Positions 1-6,992 are shown, numbered from the stretch's first letter. The stretch: 20,350 nt of DNA from Gammaproteobacteria bacterium (GCA_008080925.1 VMDJ01000146.1:1-20350); one strand, 5' to 3'. Numbers and translations are program-made. The notes: a model not told the origin generated them from the letters alone.

Positions 1-809
1 TCGGCACCACTCTAAAACGTACCGCAGCGAACCTACCTTGGTGGAAACGCTGGGGATTGTTTGGCGGCATCATCGGCAGCCTGATCAGTAAAGAGGATGT
101 CAGCGAAGATGAGATCGAAAAACTCAAAGAAGGCGACATGCTTGAAACCGCGTTTGCTGAGTTCGCTGAAGACCGCCAAGATTTATTTATTCCCTTAATC
201 GCTGAACGCGACACCTTCATGGCAGCTCGCCTTAAGCAAGTCGCTGAGCAACACCCTGGTAAACGCATTCTCGCGGTCGTTGGTGCTGGCCACCTCAATG
301 GCATGGAAAAAGAGCTACAACGCATCGAAGCACCAAGTCCGATCGTCGATGAGCTGAACCAACTACCCACCAAGTCTGCCTGGCCAAAAATGATCCCTTG
401 GGTGATTGTGGCGCTGGTCTTTTTGGGCTTTTATCTCGGCTTTTCACAGAACCAAGATTTAGGCTGGGAACTCGTCAAAGACTGGATTGTCATCAATGGC
501 ACCTTATCTGCCCTTGGTGCGGCGATCGCATTTGCCCATCCGCTGACCATTATCACCGCCTTTGTGGCCGCACCAATCACCTCGCTCAACCCAACGATTG
601 GTGCCGGCATGGTGACCGCCGCTGCTGAACTATGGCTGCGCAAACCCCGTGTCAGCGACTTCAGTGCGTTACGAACTGATACCACCTCACTGCGCGGATG
701 GTGGAAAAATCGAGTCTCTCGCACTCTACTCGTTTTCTTATTTAGCACCCTGGGCTCTGCCGCTGGAACCTATATTGCTGGCTTCACAATTGTCGACAAG
801 CTGAGCTAG
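1..809 (+). CDS. TraB/PrgY/GumN-family membrane protein, 5' end cut off
   Basis: The reading frame is open from the first full codon (base 3) to TAG at 807-809, giving 268 residues, so the start lies outside the window; the TTG at 57 is internal. The N-terminal half is soluble. It carries the family's late motif VVGAGHLNGM (about residues 108-117 of the visible part) after a helical stretch rich in Glu and Asp. The C-terminal half is hydrophobic, with about four membrane segments: PKMIPWVIVALVFLGF, two segments around the AAIAFAHPLTIITAF region, and a last one near the end. This soluble TraB domain plus C-terminal membrane bundle is typical of bacterial TraB/PrgY proteins. In enterococci PrgY limits peptide pheromone activity; in proteobacteria the substrate is unknown. 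The family is thought to be metalloprotease-like. No terminator follows directly, so transcription may continue into the small ORF at 936. Family assignment is fairly sure; function is not. Confidence 0.82.
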   Translation, partial: GTTLKRTAANLPWWKRWGLFGGIIGSLISKEDVSEDEIEKLKEGDMLETAFAEFAEDRQDLFIPLIAERDTFMAARLKQVAEQHPGKRILAVVGAGHLNGMEKELQRIEAPSPIVDELNQLPTKSAWPKMIPWVIVALVFLGFYLGFSQNQDLGWELVKDWIVINGTLSALGAAIAFAHPLTIITAFVAAPITSLNPTIGAGMVTAAAELWLRKPRVSDFSALRTDTTSLRGWWKNRVSRTLLVFLFSTLGSAAGTYIAGFTIVDKLS

Positions 810-891
810 GGAATTCACTTAGGGATTCGCCCACCCTTTCACTTCGCTTATTTCATACTAGATTTTAAGACCCGGGTAACACCGGATTATC

Positions 892-918
892 GACCGACAT
901 CCATCGGTCTCTATCGGT
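892..918 (+). promoter_or_regulatory. Two mutually exclusive short hairpins ahead of the small ORF
   Basis: GACCGA (892-897) can pair with TCGGTC (904-909) across a six-base loop. Its ACCGA part can instead pair with a second TCGGT at 914-918. The second pairing ends only five bases before the AGGAG ribosome binding site at 924-928. Such an arrangement could modulate translation, but the stems are only 5-6 bp and no ligand or regulator is implied by the sequence. Confidence 0.3.
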
Positions 919-935
919 TTGGCAGGAGCGTCGTC

Positions 936-1025
936 ATGCGAACACATATGCTTGAAACCTTAATGGCTAGCGCGGTATTACTCGCCGCCAATGCGATATG
1001 GCTAATAGGAGGCTTTTCTCAATAG
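936..1025 (+). CDS. Small hydrophobic membrane peptide, 29 aa
   Basis: ATG at 936 is preceded by AGGAG (924-928) at a seven-base spacing, one of the best ribosome binding sites in the window, and the frame ends with TAG at 1023-1025. The product starts with a short polar segment containing Arg and His (MRTHMLET). It then has one continuous hydrophobic stretch, LMASAVLLAANAIWLIGGF (residues 9-27), and ends in Ser-Gln. This fits a single-pass inner-membrane micropeptide. A second ATG at 948 lies in frame but lacks its own binding site. The gene sits between the TraB-like gene and a strong + strand terminator, either as a separate transcript or as the end of the TraB transcript. I do not recognise the sequence. 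It could be a chance ORF inside a small RNA, but start site, hydrophobicity and terminator agree. Function unknown. Confidence 0.6.
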   Translation: MRTHMLETLMASAVLLAANAIWLIGGFSQ

Positions 1026-1115
1026 CTAGCTCTTAAAGATTTTAAGCGTTCGATGTGAAGGACGTATCCCCCAAGCCGGTACTCACAACCTCCGCAAAGT
1101 GATTGTTAGTCTTTT

Positions 1116-1150
1116 AACCCCTGCGTGGCCTGCCCCACTCAGGGGTTTTT
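1116..1150 (+). terminator. Rho-independent terminator (TraB-like gene / small ORF)
   Basis: AACCCCTG (1116-1123) pairs with CAGGGGTT (1140-1147). The stem continues as GTGG (1125-1128) with CCAC (1135-1138) around a six-base loop, with one unpaired base on each side. Five Ts (1146-1150) follow, the first two shared with the stem. On the - strand the hairpin is followed by AAAAG rather than Ts, so it should stop + strand transcripts and not zapE. Confidence 0.82.
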
Positions 1151-1151
1151 C

Positions 1152-2231
1152 TTAGCCGATGTGAGTACTACCCATGTACTCGGGAGTTTGCATCTCGGTT
1201 AAGCGGCTCACTGTGCGTTGGAACTCAAATGCAAGACGTTCGCCTTTATATAAACGCATCAAAGGCACCTCAGCACTGATGACAACCTTGACTTTGCGAT
1301 CGTAAAACTCATCAATCAAAAAGATGAATCGCCGTGTGCGATCATCGCGTGCGGCCCCCATCGAAGGAATATTGCTAATAAAGACGGTGTGATGACTACG
1401 AGCTAGCTCAATGTAGTCATGCTGACTACGGGGTGGTCCACACAAGGCTTCAAAATCAAACCAGGCCAAACCTTCGGCGTAATAACGATAAGGCATCTCA
1501 CGATTGTTAATACGAATGATCTGATCGGTACTCACCTCGCCGGTCGCGAGTTGCTCAAACTCATTCAACATCGCTGCATCCGAAGCTTGGCCATGCGGCC
1601 AGTGATAGACCAACGCTTGCGACATGATTTGCACACGGAAATCGCGATCGCCACCCATGGATACCACATCCGTCTTTTGATTTAGCATCTCGATTGCCGG
1701 CAAAAAGCTCGCACGCTGTAGTCCATCCTTATAAAGATCATCCGGATGCACGTTTGATGTTGTGAGTAGCACAACATTTTCTTCAAACAAAGCACGCAGC
1801 AAGCCTGCCAAAATCATGGCATCACCGATATCCACAACGTGGAATTCATCAAGGCACAACACCCGCGTGCCTTTAGCCATATTTGATGCCACTTTTTTCA
1901 GTGGATCTTTTTCACCCTTAATTTGGGTCAGCTCGGCATGCACCATCTGCATAAAACGATGGAAATGCAATCGAAGCTTTTGCTCTTCAGCTAGGGCATC
2001 AAAGAACATATCCATCATCCAGGTCTTGCCGCGACCGACACCACCATAGATATACAAACCCTTTATCGCCTGAGGCTTTGCTTTACCGAGAAAGTTTTTC
2101 CATGTTTTTACAGGACGGGCAGAGAGCTGATCGCTCACTCGCTGAAAGTGTTCGATTAATTTACGTTGGTCAGGGTCATCATGAAGACCGGCAGCCGCAA
2201 CGCGACTGGCGTAAAGCGCATCAAGTTGCAT
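1152..2231 (-). CDS. zapE: Cell division protein ZapE (AFG1-like ATPase)
   Basis: The 359-residue product matches the AFG1/ZapE (formerly YhcM) family in length and motif order: Walker A GGVGRGKT (residues 63-70), Walker B VLCLDEFHV (124-132) and a sensor-like TTSN (157-160). FHRFM (90-94) and RFIFLIDEFYD (301-311) are also characteristic. In Escherichia coli ZapE is a cytoplasmic ATPase that associates with FtsZ at the constricting ring and is needed mainly under low oxygen or other stress. It is the last gene of a - strand run and starts six bases after the stop of the ArsR-like regulator, with only a weak AAG as ribosome binding site, which suggests translational coupling. No - strand terminator is visible beyond its stop. 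Identification is confident; the ties to the regulators upstream are positional only. Confidence 0.93.
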   Translation of the reverse strand: MQLDALYASRVAAAGLHDDPDQRKLIEHFQRVSDQLSARPVKTWKNFLGKAKPQAIKGLYIYGGVGRGKTWMMDMFFDALAEEQKLRLHFHRFMQMVHAELTQIKGEKDPLKKVASNMAKGTRVLCLDEFHVVDIGDAMILAGLLRALFEENVVLLTTSNVHPDDLYKDGLQRASFLPAIEMLNQKTDVVSMGGDRDFRVQIMSQALVYHWPHGQASDAAMLNEFEQLATGEVSTDQIIRINNREMPYRYYAEGLAWFDFEALCGPPRSQHDYIELARSHHTVFISNIPSMGAARDDRTRRFIFLIDEFYDRKVKVVISAEVPLMRLYKGERLAFEFQRTVSRLTEMQTPEYMGSTHIG

Positions 2232-2237
2232 GCAAAC

Positions 2238-2582
2238 TTAATCGTCGTCGACAGGATAGTAACGATCATCCAAGTTAGCAGGACACAAAACAGTCCGCAT
2301 AGTACCAACTAGCTCGAGTAATTTACCGTTACGAATTTTGTAAAAAATGCGATTCGCATCTTTACGCGAGGTCACAATATTTTTATTGCGCAGCTGCTCA
2401 AGATGTTGAGAAATGTTACTTTGCGAAGTGCCCGTCTGCTCAACGATTTCACTTACCGATAACTCACGATCGCCTAAAGTGCACAAAATTTTCCAACGCA
2501 GTGGATGCGCCATTGCCTTAAGCGCATTCGCGGTCATGGTTGGATCTTCGTCGGATGGCAAATCGTTTACTTCATCATTCAT
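2238..2582 (-). CDS. ArsR-family repressor with a possible persulfide-sensing cysteine pair
   Basis: The 114-residue winged-helix protein has the ArsR core: AMAHPLRWKILCTL (residues 24-37), a helix-turn-helix at about 41-66 with recognition helix TSQSNISQHLEQLRN, and a beta wing around RIFYKIRNG. The metal-binding ELCVCDL motif is absent. The only cysteines are C34 in the early helix and C100 at the end of the last helix (VLCP), 66 residues apart. From memory this is the spacing in BigR (C42/C108) and SqrR (C41/C107), and E. coli YgaV also ends in YCP. Those regulators sense reactive sulfur through a disulfide or polysulfide bridge. A sulfur-sensing role is therefore inferred. No sulfide-oxidation gene is nearby. 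The ATG at 2580-2582 has AGGTGA just upstream. The gene lies 26 bases after the response regulator and six before zapE. Confidence 0.85.
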   Translation of the reverse strand: MNDEVNDLPSDEDPTMTANALKAMAHPLRWKILCTLGDRELSVSEIVEQTGTSQSNISQHLEQLRNKNIVTSRKDANRIFYKIRNGKLLELVGTMRTVLCPANLDDRYYPVDDD

Positions 2583-2608
2583 CTTGTCACCTAAACTCTT
2601 AGTGAGTC

Positions 2609-3454
2609 TTAATCTTCATCTATTTTACGATATCCCTGCATATTTTTTGCGATGCAAAGAATCTCATCTAACTCGCCACTCTCGGTTGTGATGGCAGTAC
2701 GAGAAAATAATATGGGAATACGTTTACCCTGCTTGTCGACCAGTGCCGCATCGATATCTTTTACTGCACCCGCACGAATCAACGCCTCAAGCCATGTACC
2801 AAAAAAGGCTTCGGCCTGCTCTTCGCCATCTTCCTCAAAGACATCACTGATCTGCATACCCACAAGCTCCTCAGCGCTATACGCCAGTAGCGTCTGAGCA
2901 GCAGGGTTTGTTTCCTTAATCGCACCGTCTGGCGTGAGCACAAATAAGGCTTCACCCATGTTGGCAAGAATGTTACTCAGATGCTGGTTGGCTTGATTGA
3001 GCTCAGCCGTGCGCTCAGCAACCTGCTGCTCGAGAATGACATTCAGGGAACGCTCTTTTTCGATCAGGCGGAAATACGTGCTGACCTTATTCAGGAACTG
3101 ATTATCGTCAATCGGCTTTAGCAGGTAGTCTGCGGCACCGACATCGTAACCACGCTTTTGGAACTCTTCTGTTTTAAATGCCGCCGTCAAAAAGATAATC
3201 GGTATGTCGCGCGTCTTTTTACGTTGTTTGAGCATTTGTGCTGTTTCAAAGCCGTCCACCTCAGGCATCTGTACATCCAGAATAATCAAATCGATATCTG
3301 GGGTACTTTGGGCAATCTCAAGCGCCTGGGCACCACCAGTTGCTTCAACCAATTGCACCTGCATATTGTTTTCTAATAAAGCGCGTAAGGTGAACAGGTT
3401 ATCTGGGTTGTCATCAACCGCAAGAATTTTGAAATCTTGGTATTGCTGCGTCAT
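2609..3454 (-). CDS. Receiver-PAS response regulator without a classical output domain
   Basis: The 281-residue protein begins with a complete receiver domain (about 1-125): acidic pair D14/D15, phosphoacceptor D60 in LIILDVQMPEVDGFE, T90, and K113 in LLKPI. A helical, probably coiled-coil segment follows (about 128-160, KERSLNVILEQQVAERTAEL). A PAS domain then runs from about 158 to 275, starting NILANMGEALFVLTPDGAI. No DNA-binding, GGDEF, EAL, kinase or phosphatase domain follows, so output is probably through protein contact. The stop of the kinase gene is only five bases upstream, and all key phosphorylation residues are intact, so it is the likely phosphorylation target of that kinase. 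No good ribosome binding site is visible, consistent with coupled translation. Domain calls are firm; the downstream partner is unknown. Confidence 0.88.
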   Translation of the reverse strand: MTQQYQDFKILAVDDNPDNLFTLRALLENNMQVQLVEATGGAQALEIAQSTPDIDLIILDVQMPEVDGFETAQMLKQRKKTRDIPIIFLTAAFKTEEFQKRGYDVGAADYLLKPIDDNQFLNKVSTYFRLIEKERSLNVILEQQVAERTAELNQANQHLSNILANMGEALFVLTPDGAIKETNPAAQTLLAYSAEELVGMQISDVFEEDGEEQAEAFFGTWLEALIRAGAVKDIDAALVDKQGKRIPILFSRTAITTESGELDEILCIAKNMQGYRKIDED

Positions 3455-3459
3455 GTTAA

Positions 3460-5724
3460 TTATTCGAGGTTTTCTCTGACTTGCTGGGTAAACGCTTTCA
3501 TATCATCCGACAATAGCACGTCGGCATCAAAGTCGACCTTGCTGAGCGTAGTGTTAACTGATGGATTTGACGTTGATTTGATCATCATCAATTGGAATGG
3601 CGCCTGCTGAGCTTCGCGCAGCGACTGGATTAGCTCAACAGCATTCTCAAGTGTCGTATCTTGATCAATCAATAAGGCATCAATCGCGCCTTCTTCCTTA
3701 ATTACATCATCTGCCTCTTCAAGGTCATCGATAAATAACACCTTACCCTGACAAGCATTGATGGCTTTACTAATTCTTAACTGTCGCGCAATTGATGGTT
3801 CAATGACCAGTAGGCGTTTTGAAGATAAATCAGCTTGAGCTGACTCTTCAAAAGCATCCATCTCTTTAGCATCATCAAGGTGAAGTTCTTCTGGCTCAAT
3901 AATGTCACTTGAGTCACAACTTAATGGCAGCAATAAGCTAAAGGTTGCCCCTTCACCCGCTTGGCTTGATAGCTGAATATCACCTTGCATTAAACGTGCT
4001 AACTGGCGACTGATCGTCAGACCTAAACCTGTTCCACCATACTTACGATTGGTAGATCCATCAGCTTGTTGAAACGCATCAAAAATTTTCTTCTGCTTTT
4101 CAGGTGCAATACCAATGCCACTATCAATCACCGAGAACATCACGGCATAAGGCTTTTCTGCTAGCGCGATACGTAACGTCACTTGACCTTGATCGGTGAA
4201 CTTCAACGCATTGGCTAAGAAATTTTTCAAAATCTGACGCAGCTTATCCGCATCGCTACGAATCATGCTGGGCGCACCCTGTTCATGCTCCACCTTAAAT
4301 GTGAGCTGCTTAGCTTGATATTGCGGCTCAAGCATTTCGTGTAAATCATCGACTAATTGATGCACATCGATTTGCTCACAGTGCACATCAAACTTACGCG
4401 CCTCGATCTTGGATAAATCAAGAATATTATCAATCAAGTTCTTTAGGTCATTCGCAGCTTTATGAATAACGCCTGCCTGCTGCTTTTGTTTCTCTTTGAG
4501 CTGAGCTTCTTCAGCCGCAAGCAGTTTTGACAGCAATAAGATTGAATTCAGTGGCGTTCTCAGTTCATGGCTAACATTGGCCAGGAACTCGCTTTTATAT
4601 TTGTTACTCGCTTCAAGCTCTTTGGTATGTGCTTTTTGCGCTTCAGCTTGCTCAGCATGCATGGTTGAGAGCTTGGTAAGGTCAGATGACAACTCACGCA
4701 GCTCTTTGGTGTCATTCCAGTCAAACGTAACGGCTTTGCGTGACTCTAGCGTTTGGCGAATACCACCAATCAACTCGTTACTGAGTTTTTCTACGCGGCG
4801 AGCAACCAAGCGTGTCGAGAAAAGCAGCAAGACAATCAAGCCCGCAATGATGGCTAAAACACGCTGCACCATCTCGCTTTGAAAATCGATCAAGGGCTGT
4901 AAGCTTACTTCCCGCCCCACCCATAAAGGCGCACCTGACTCGGTGTAAAACATCGGTACCCAGATCACTCGGCGATCATTATTTTCCCAACTTACGATGC
5001 GACGATTACTAAACAAGTCCTTCAGGCCAACGTAGTCGGTAAACGCATTGCTGTCATGTGTCTGCATACCACCAAGTTGCACATACTCACCGGTATCCAT
5101 AACCCACTGCGTTTTATCATCGCGTTGAGCCAGGCTAGTGATATCGACCGTAATAATGACGGCACCACCACTCTTAACCTCAACCGGGGCCATCATTTGC
5201 AAACTCAGCGCACCCTCTTTCTCATCGATACTGACAGCAGAGAAGGTCACTCTGGTCAGATCTCCCTGTTCGACCGCTTTACGCAACTCAGCAGAGACCG
5301 GCGGCAGGTCCTCTTTTGGTGTGTACCACGCCGCAGTTTCTTTATCGCGCAGCAACCACATCAAATCTTCACCCGCTTTATCCAAGAAACGAATCTCAGT
5401 GATATCTCGCTCTTCACGCAAAATACGGTTTACCCATGCGGTATAGCGCTGACGATCCTGCTCAAGGCGATCTTCTTGAATCTCAACCTCAGTGGTTAGC
5501 ATTGCCGGATCAGGTAAACGGGCTAACAAACGCACATTGGCATTACGATTCGCGAGATGTTGATCAAGATCGATAAAATCAGCGCGCAAGTTTTGCAAGA
5601 ATGCCTGACGGTAAAAGGTATCAACCCGCTCAAGCACCAAAGGCAGATTAATCACCACCGCCATTAAAAGCGGCATGGCTGCAAAGATGAATAAAAACAG
5701 TAAGATTCGGGTACGCATCGACAT
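3460..5724 (-). CDS. Membrane sensor histidine kinase with a degenerate C-terminal receiver
   Basis: I place the start at ATG 5722-5724 (MSMRTRILLFLF), directly before the first membrane helix. The frame also offers GTG 5752-5754, ATG 5746-5748 and ATG 5716-5718, and none has a clear ribosome binding site. Numbered from the longest form (764 aa), TM1 is about 16-36, then an extracytoplasmic sensor region with a Cache-like look, TM2 about 297-315, and a linker. The HisKA domain has H396 in VSHELRTPLNS. The HATPase domain has NFLANALKF (511-519), DSGIGI (544-549) and GGTGLGLTI (573-581). Residues 645-764 resemble a receiver: IEPS replaces the usual acidic pair, D697 remains in LLIDQD, and the conserved lysine appears lost. 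This suggests a pseudo-receiver used for control or docking. The gene is the first of the run leading to the response regulator, ArsR-like and zapE genes. The signal sensed is unknown. Confidence 0.9.
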   Translation of the reverse strand: MSMRTRILLFLFIFAAMPLLMAVVINLPLVLERVDTFYRQAFLQNLRADFIDLDQHLANRNANVRLLARLPDPAMLTTEVEIQEDRLEQDRQRYTAWVNRILREERDITEIRFLDKAGEDLMWLLRDKETAAWYTPKEDLPPVSAELRKAVEQGDLTRVTFSAVSIDEKEGALSLQMMAPVEVKSGGAVIITVDITSLAQRDDKTQWVMDTGEYVQLGGMQTHDSNAFTDYVGLKDLFSNRRIVSWENNDRRVIWVPMFYTESGAPLWVGREVSLQPLIDFQSEMVQRVLAIIAGLIVLLLFSTRLVARRVEKLSNELIGGIRQTLESRKAVTFDWNDTKELRELSSDLTKLSTMHAEQAEAQKAHTKELEASNKYKSEFLANVSHELRTPLNSILLLSKLLAAEEAQLKEKQKQQAGVIHKAANDLKNLIDNILDLSKIEARKFDVHCEQIDVHQLVDDLHEMLEPQYQAKQLTFKVEHEQGAPSMIRSDADKLRQILKNFLANALKFTDQGQVTLRIALAEKPYAVMFSVIDSGIGIAPEKQKKIFDAFQQADGSTNRKYGGTGLGLTISRQLARLMQGDIQLSSQAGEGATFSLLLPLSCDSSDIIEPEELHLDDAKEMDAFEESAQADLSSKRLLVIEPSIARQLRISKAINACQGKVLFIDDLEEADDVIKEEGAIDALLIDQDTTLENAVELIQSLREAQQAPFQLMMIKSTSNPSVNTTLSKVDFDADVLLSDDMKAFTQQVRENLE

Positions 5725-5758
5725 GTGCACATTATGACCGCGACACATCCACACGCCA

Positions 5759-6463
5759 ATGACTGAGTCTCACAGTAAACTGCCTGAAATCCCGATTTTG
5801 TATCGTGATGAGCATTTGATTGTGGTTCATAAGCCATCTGGCTTGCTCATGCACCGTAGCCCCATCTCTCAAGATACCGTATTTCTACTGCAGACCCTGC
5901 GCGACCAAATTGGTCAACGAGTCTACCCCGTACATCGTTTGGATCGCGCAACCTCAGGCGTATTGCTGCTTGGATTAAACCCAGATATTGCACGTGATCT
6001 GGTCACTCAGTTTGAGTCACACCAGATCAGCAAGTCTTATCACGCACTCGTCCGTGGCTGGGCTGATGATGAGGGCGAGATCAATCACCCAGTGGCAGAC
6101 GAGGAAGGTAACAACATCCCGCAAGAGGCTGTCACACGATACCGCTGTTTGGAGCGCGTGGAGCTGCCTGTCGAGATTAGCCGTTACCCCACCTCTCGTT
6201 ATTCAATTGTCGAAGCCGAACCTCTCACAGGGCGACGACAACAGATCCGCAAGCACTTCAAACATATCTCGCATCACATCATTGGCGATACCACGCATGG
6301 CGATGGCAAACATAACAACTACTTTCGAGAACACCATGGCATCTTTCGCCTCATGCTCACGTCCAAGCAGCTTGGCTTCACTCATCCTGTTTCATTAGAA
6401 AAAATACGCTGCGATGCTTTAGATGAACTTGAGTGGCAGCGACTCAACAGCATTTTTAAATGA
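5759..6463 (+). CDS. truC: tRNA pseudouridine synthase TruC (RluA family)
   Basis: The 234-residue product has the RluA-family catalytic motif HRLDRATSGVLL with catalytic D62. YRDEHLIVVHKPSGLLMHRS (residues 15-34) and the later LTGRRQQIRKHFKHISHHII segment agree closely with E. coli TruC, which makes pseudouridine 65 in tRNA. TruC-type features rather than RluA/RluC ones are the HRS after the KPSG motif, the RYPTSRY segment (about 142-148) and the lack of an N-terminal S4 domain. The ATG at 5759 has no recognisable ribosome binding site and faces the kinase gene across 34 bases, or as few as four if the kinase starts at 5754. The message may therefore be leaderless, or translation may start at a later codon. 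It ends two genes tail to tail with bcp over a shared terminator. Confidence 0.9.
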   Translation: MTESHSKLPEIPILYRDEHLIVVHKPSGLLMHRSPISQDTVFLLQTLRDQIGQRVYPVHRLDRATSGVLLLGLNPDIARDLVTQFESHQISKSYHALVRGWADDEGEINHPVADEEGNNIPQEAVTRYRCLERVELPVEISRYPTSRYSIVEAEPLTGRRQQIRKHFKHISHHIIGDTTHGDGKHNNYFREHHGIFRLMLTSKQLGFTHPVSLEKIRCDALDELEWQRLNSIFK

Positions 6464-6466
6464 CAG

Positions 6467-6493
6467 AAAAAAGCCCGTCATCGACGGGCTTTT
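6467..6493. terminator. Bidirectional rho-independent terminator between truC and bcp
   Basis: AAGCCCGTC (6471-6479) pairs with GACGGGCTT (6483-6491) around the loop ATC. As on the + strand are AAAA before the stem and TTTT after it, so both strands present a stable GC stem followed by a T tract: four Ts for truC, six for bcp. It lies three bases after the truC stop and three before the bcp stop. Confidence 0.9.
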
Positions 6494-6495
6494 GC

Positions 6496-6957
6496 TTAAA
6501 AGGATCTGACGACCTCGAGTATTTGTTCGGCATGCCCCTTGGGTGACACCCCATACTCAGCAAATTTTATGGTGCCTGACGCATCTACAATGAATGTCGA
6601 ACGAACGATGCCAAACTTCTTTTCACCGTTCTTTTCTTTTTCTTGCCAAACGCCATAGGCATCACAAAGCTGACCTTCCACATCCGCTAGCAGCTGCACG
6701 GTCAAACCGTACTTATCGCGAAACTCGCCGTGGCTTTTGCAATTGTCTTTGCTCACGCCAATCAACTTGGTGTTATGCGCTACGAACTCATCTAAAAGAT
6801 CTGAAAACTCTTGCGCCTCCATTGTGCAACCTGGCGTGTCATCTTTTGGGTAGAAGTAGATAACGTAATTTGAGCCTTCAAGGTCTTGTGACAGACACAT
6901 AGCCATATCTGCATCTGGCAGCTCAAACGCCGGTGCTTTATCGCCAACTGAAAGCAT
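6496..6957 (-). CDS. bcp: Peroxiredoxin Bcp/PrxQ
   Basis: The 153-residue protein is a standard-length Bcp/PrxQ thiol peroxidase, which reduces hydrogen peroxide and organic peroxides in the cytoplasm. It has FYPKDDTPGCTMEAQEF with the peroxidatic cysteine at C44, and the later GIVRSTFIVD segment carries the conserved arginine. In E. coli Bcp a resolving cysteine sits five residues after the peroxidatic one; here that position is Q49. The remaining cysteines are C73 and C98, so either could resolve, or the enzyme could be a 1-Cys form. The start at 6957 is preceded by AGGGGGA with a six-base spacer. A promoter lies just upstream, overlapping the end of tmcA, so bcp is probably transcribed on its own as well as by readthrough. 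Confidence 0.93.
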   Translation of the reverse strand: MLSVGDKAPAFELPDADMAMCLSQDLEGSNYVIYFYPKDDTPGCTMEAQEFSDLLDEFVAHNTKLIGVSKDNCKSHGEFRDKYGLTVQLLADVEGQLCDAYGVWQEKEKNGEKKFGIVRSTFIVDASGTIKFAEYGVSPKGHAEQILEVVRSF

Positions 6958-6992
6958 CTCATTTCCCCCTAGCTTTCTCTGTGATGGATCTG

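Larger units (their letters stand above)
810..1151. other. Intergenic region with a small ORF, leader hairpins and a terminator
   Basis: This 342-base gap lies between the TraB-like gene and the 3' end of zapE. It contains, in order, an A/T-rich stretch with a weak -10-like CATACT (854-859), a pair of competing short hairpins (892-918), a Shine-Dalgarno sequence and 29-codon ORF (924-1025), a small inverted repeat (arms CTTAAA and TTTAAG, 1032-1046), and a strong rho-independent terminator on the + strand (1116-1150). I see no tRNA or other recognisable structured RNA. The T tract is on the + strand only, so the stretch is most likely transcribed left to right. Confidence 0.6.

Noticed and set aside
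57..809. TTG at 57 as the true start of the TraB-like gene
   Set aside because: The frame is open to base 3 with protein-like sequence, no ribosome binding site precedes 57, and the visible part lacks the N-terminal TraB region. The gene is cut by the window edge.
810..830. ATTC-N8-ATTC near 813-828 as a binding site for the ArsR-like regulator
   Set aside because: SqrR/BigR-type operators are inverted (ATTC-N8-GAAT). This is a direct repeat and is not at a promoter of the regulator's own operon.
1005..1025. AGGAGG at 1007-1012 as a ribosome binding site for another gene
   Set aside because: No ATG, GTG or TTG follows at a workable distance. The bases are codons for Gly-Gly in the small ORF.
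1024..1046. AGCTAGCT palindrome and CTTAAA-GAT-TTTAAG repeat as an operator or attachment site
   Set aside because: Both are short and A/T-rich, with no matching copies noticed near other promoters in the window, so chance is a sufficient explanation.
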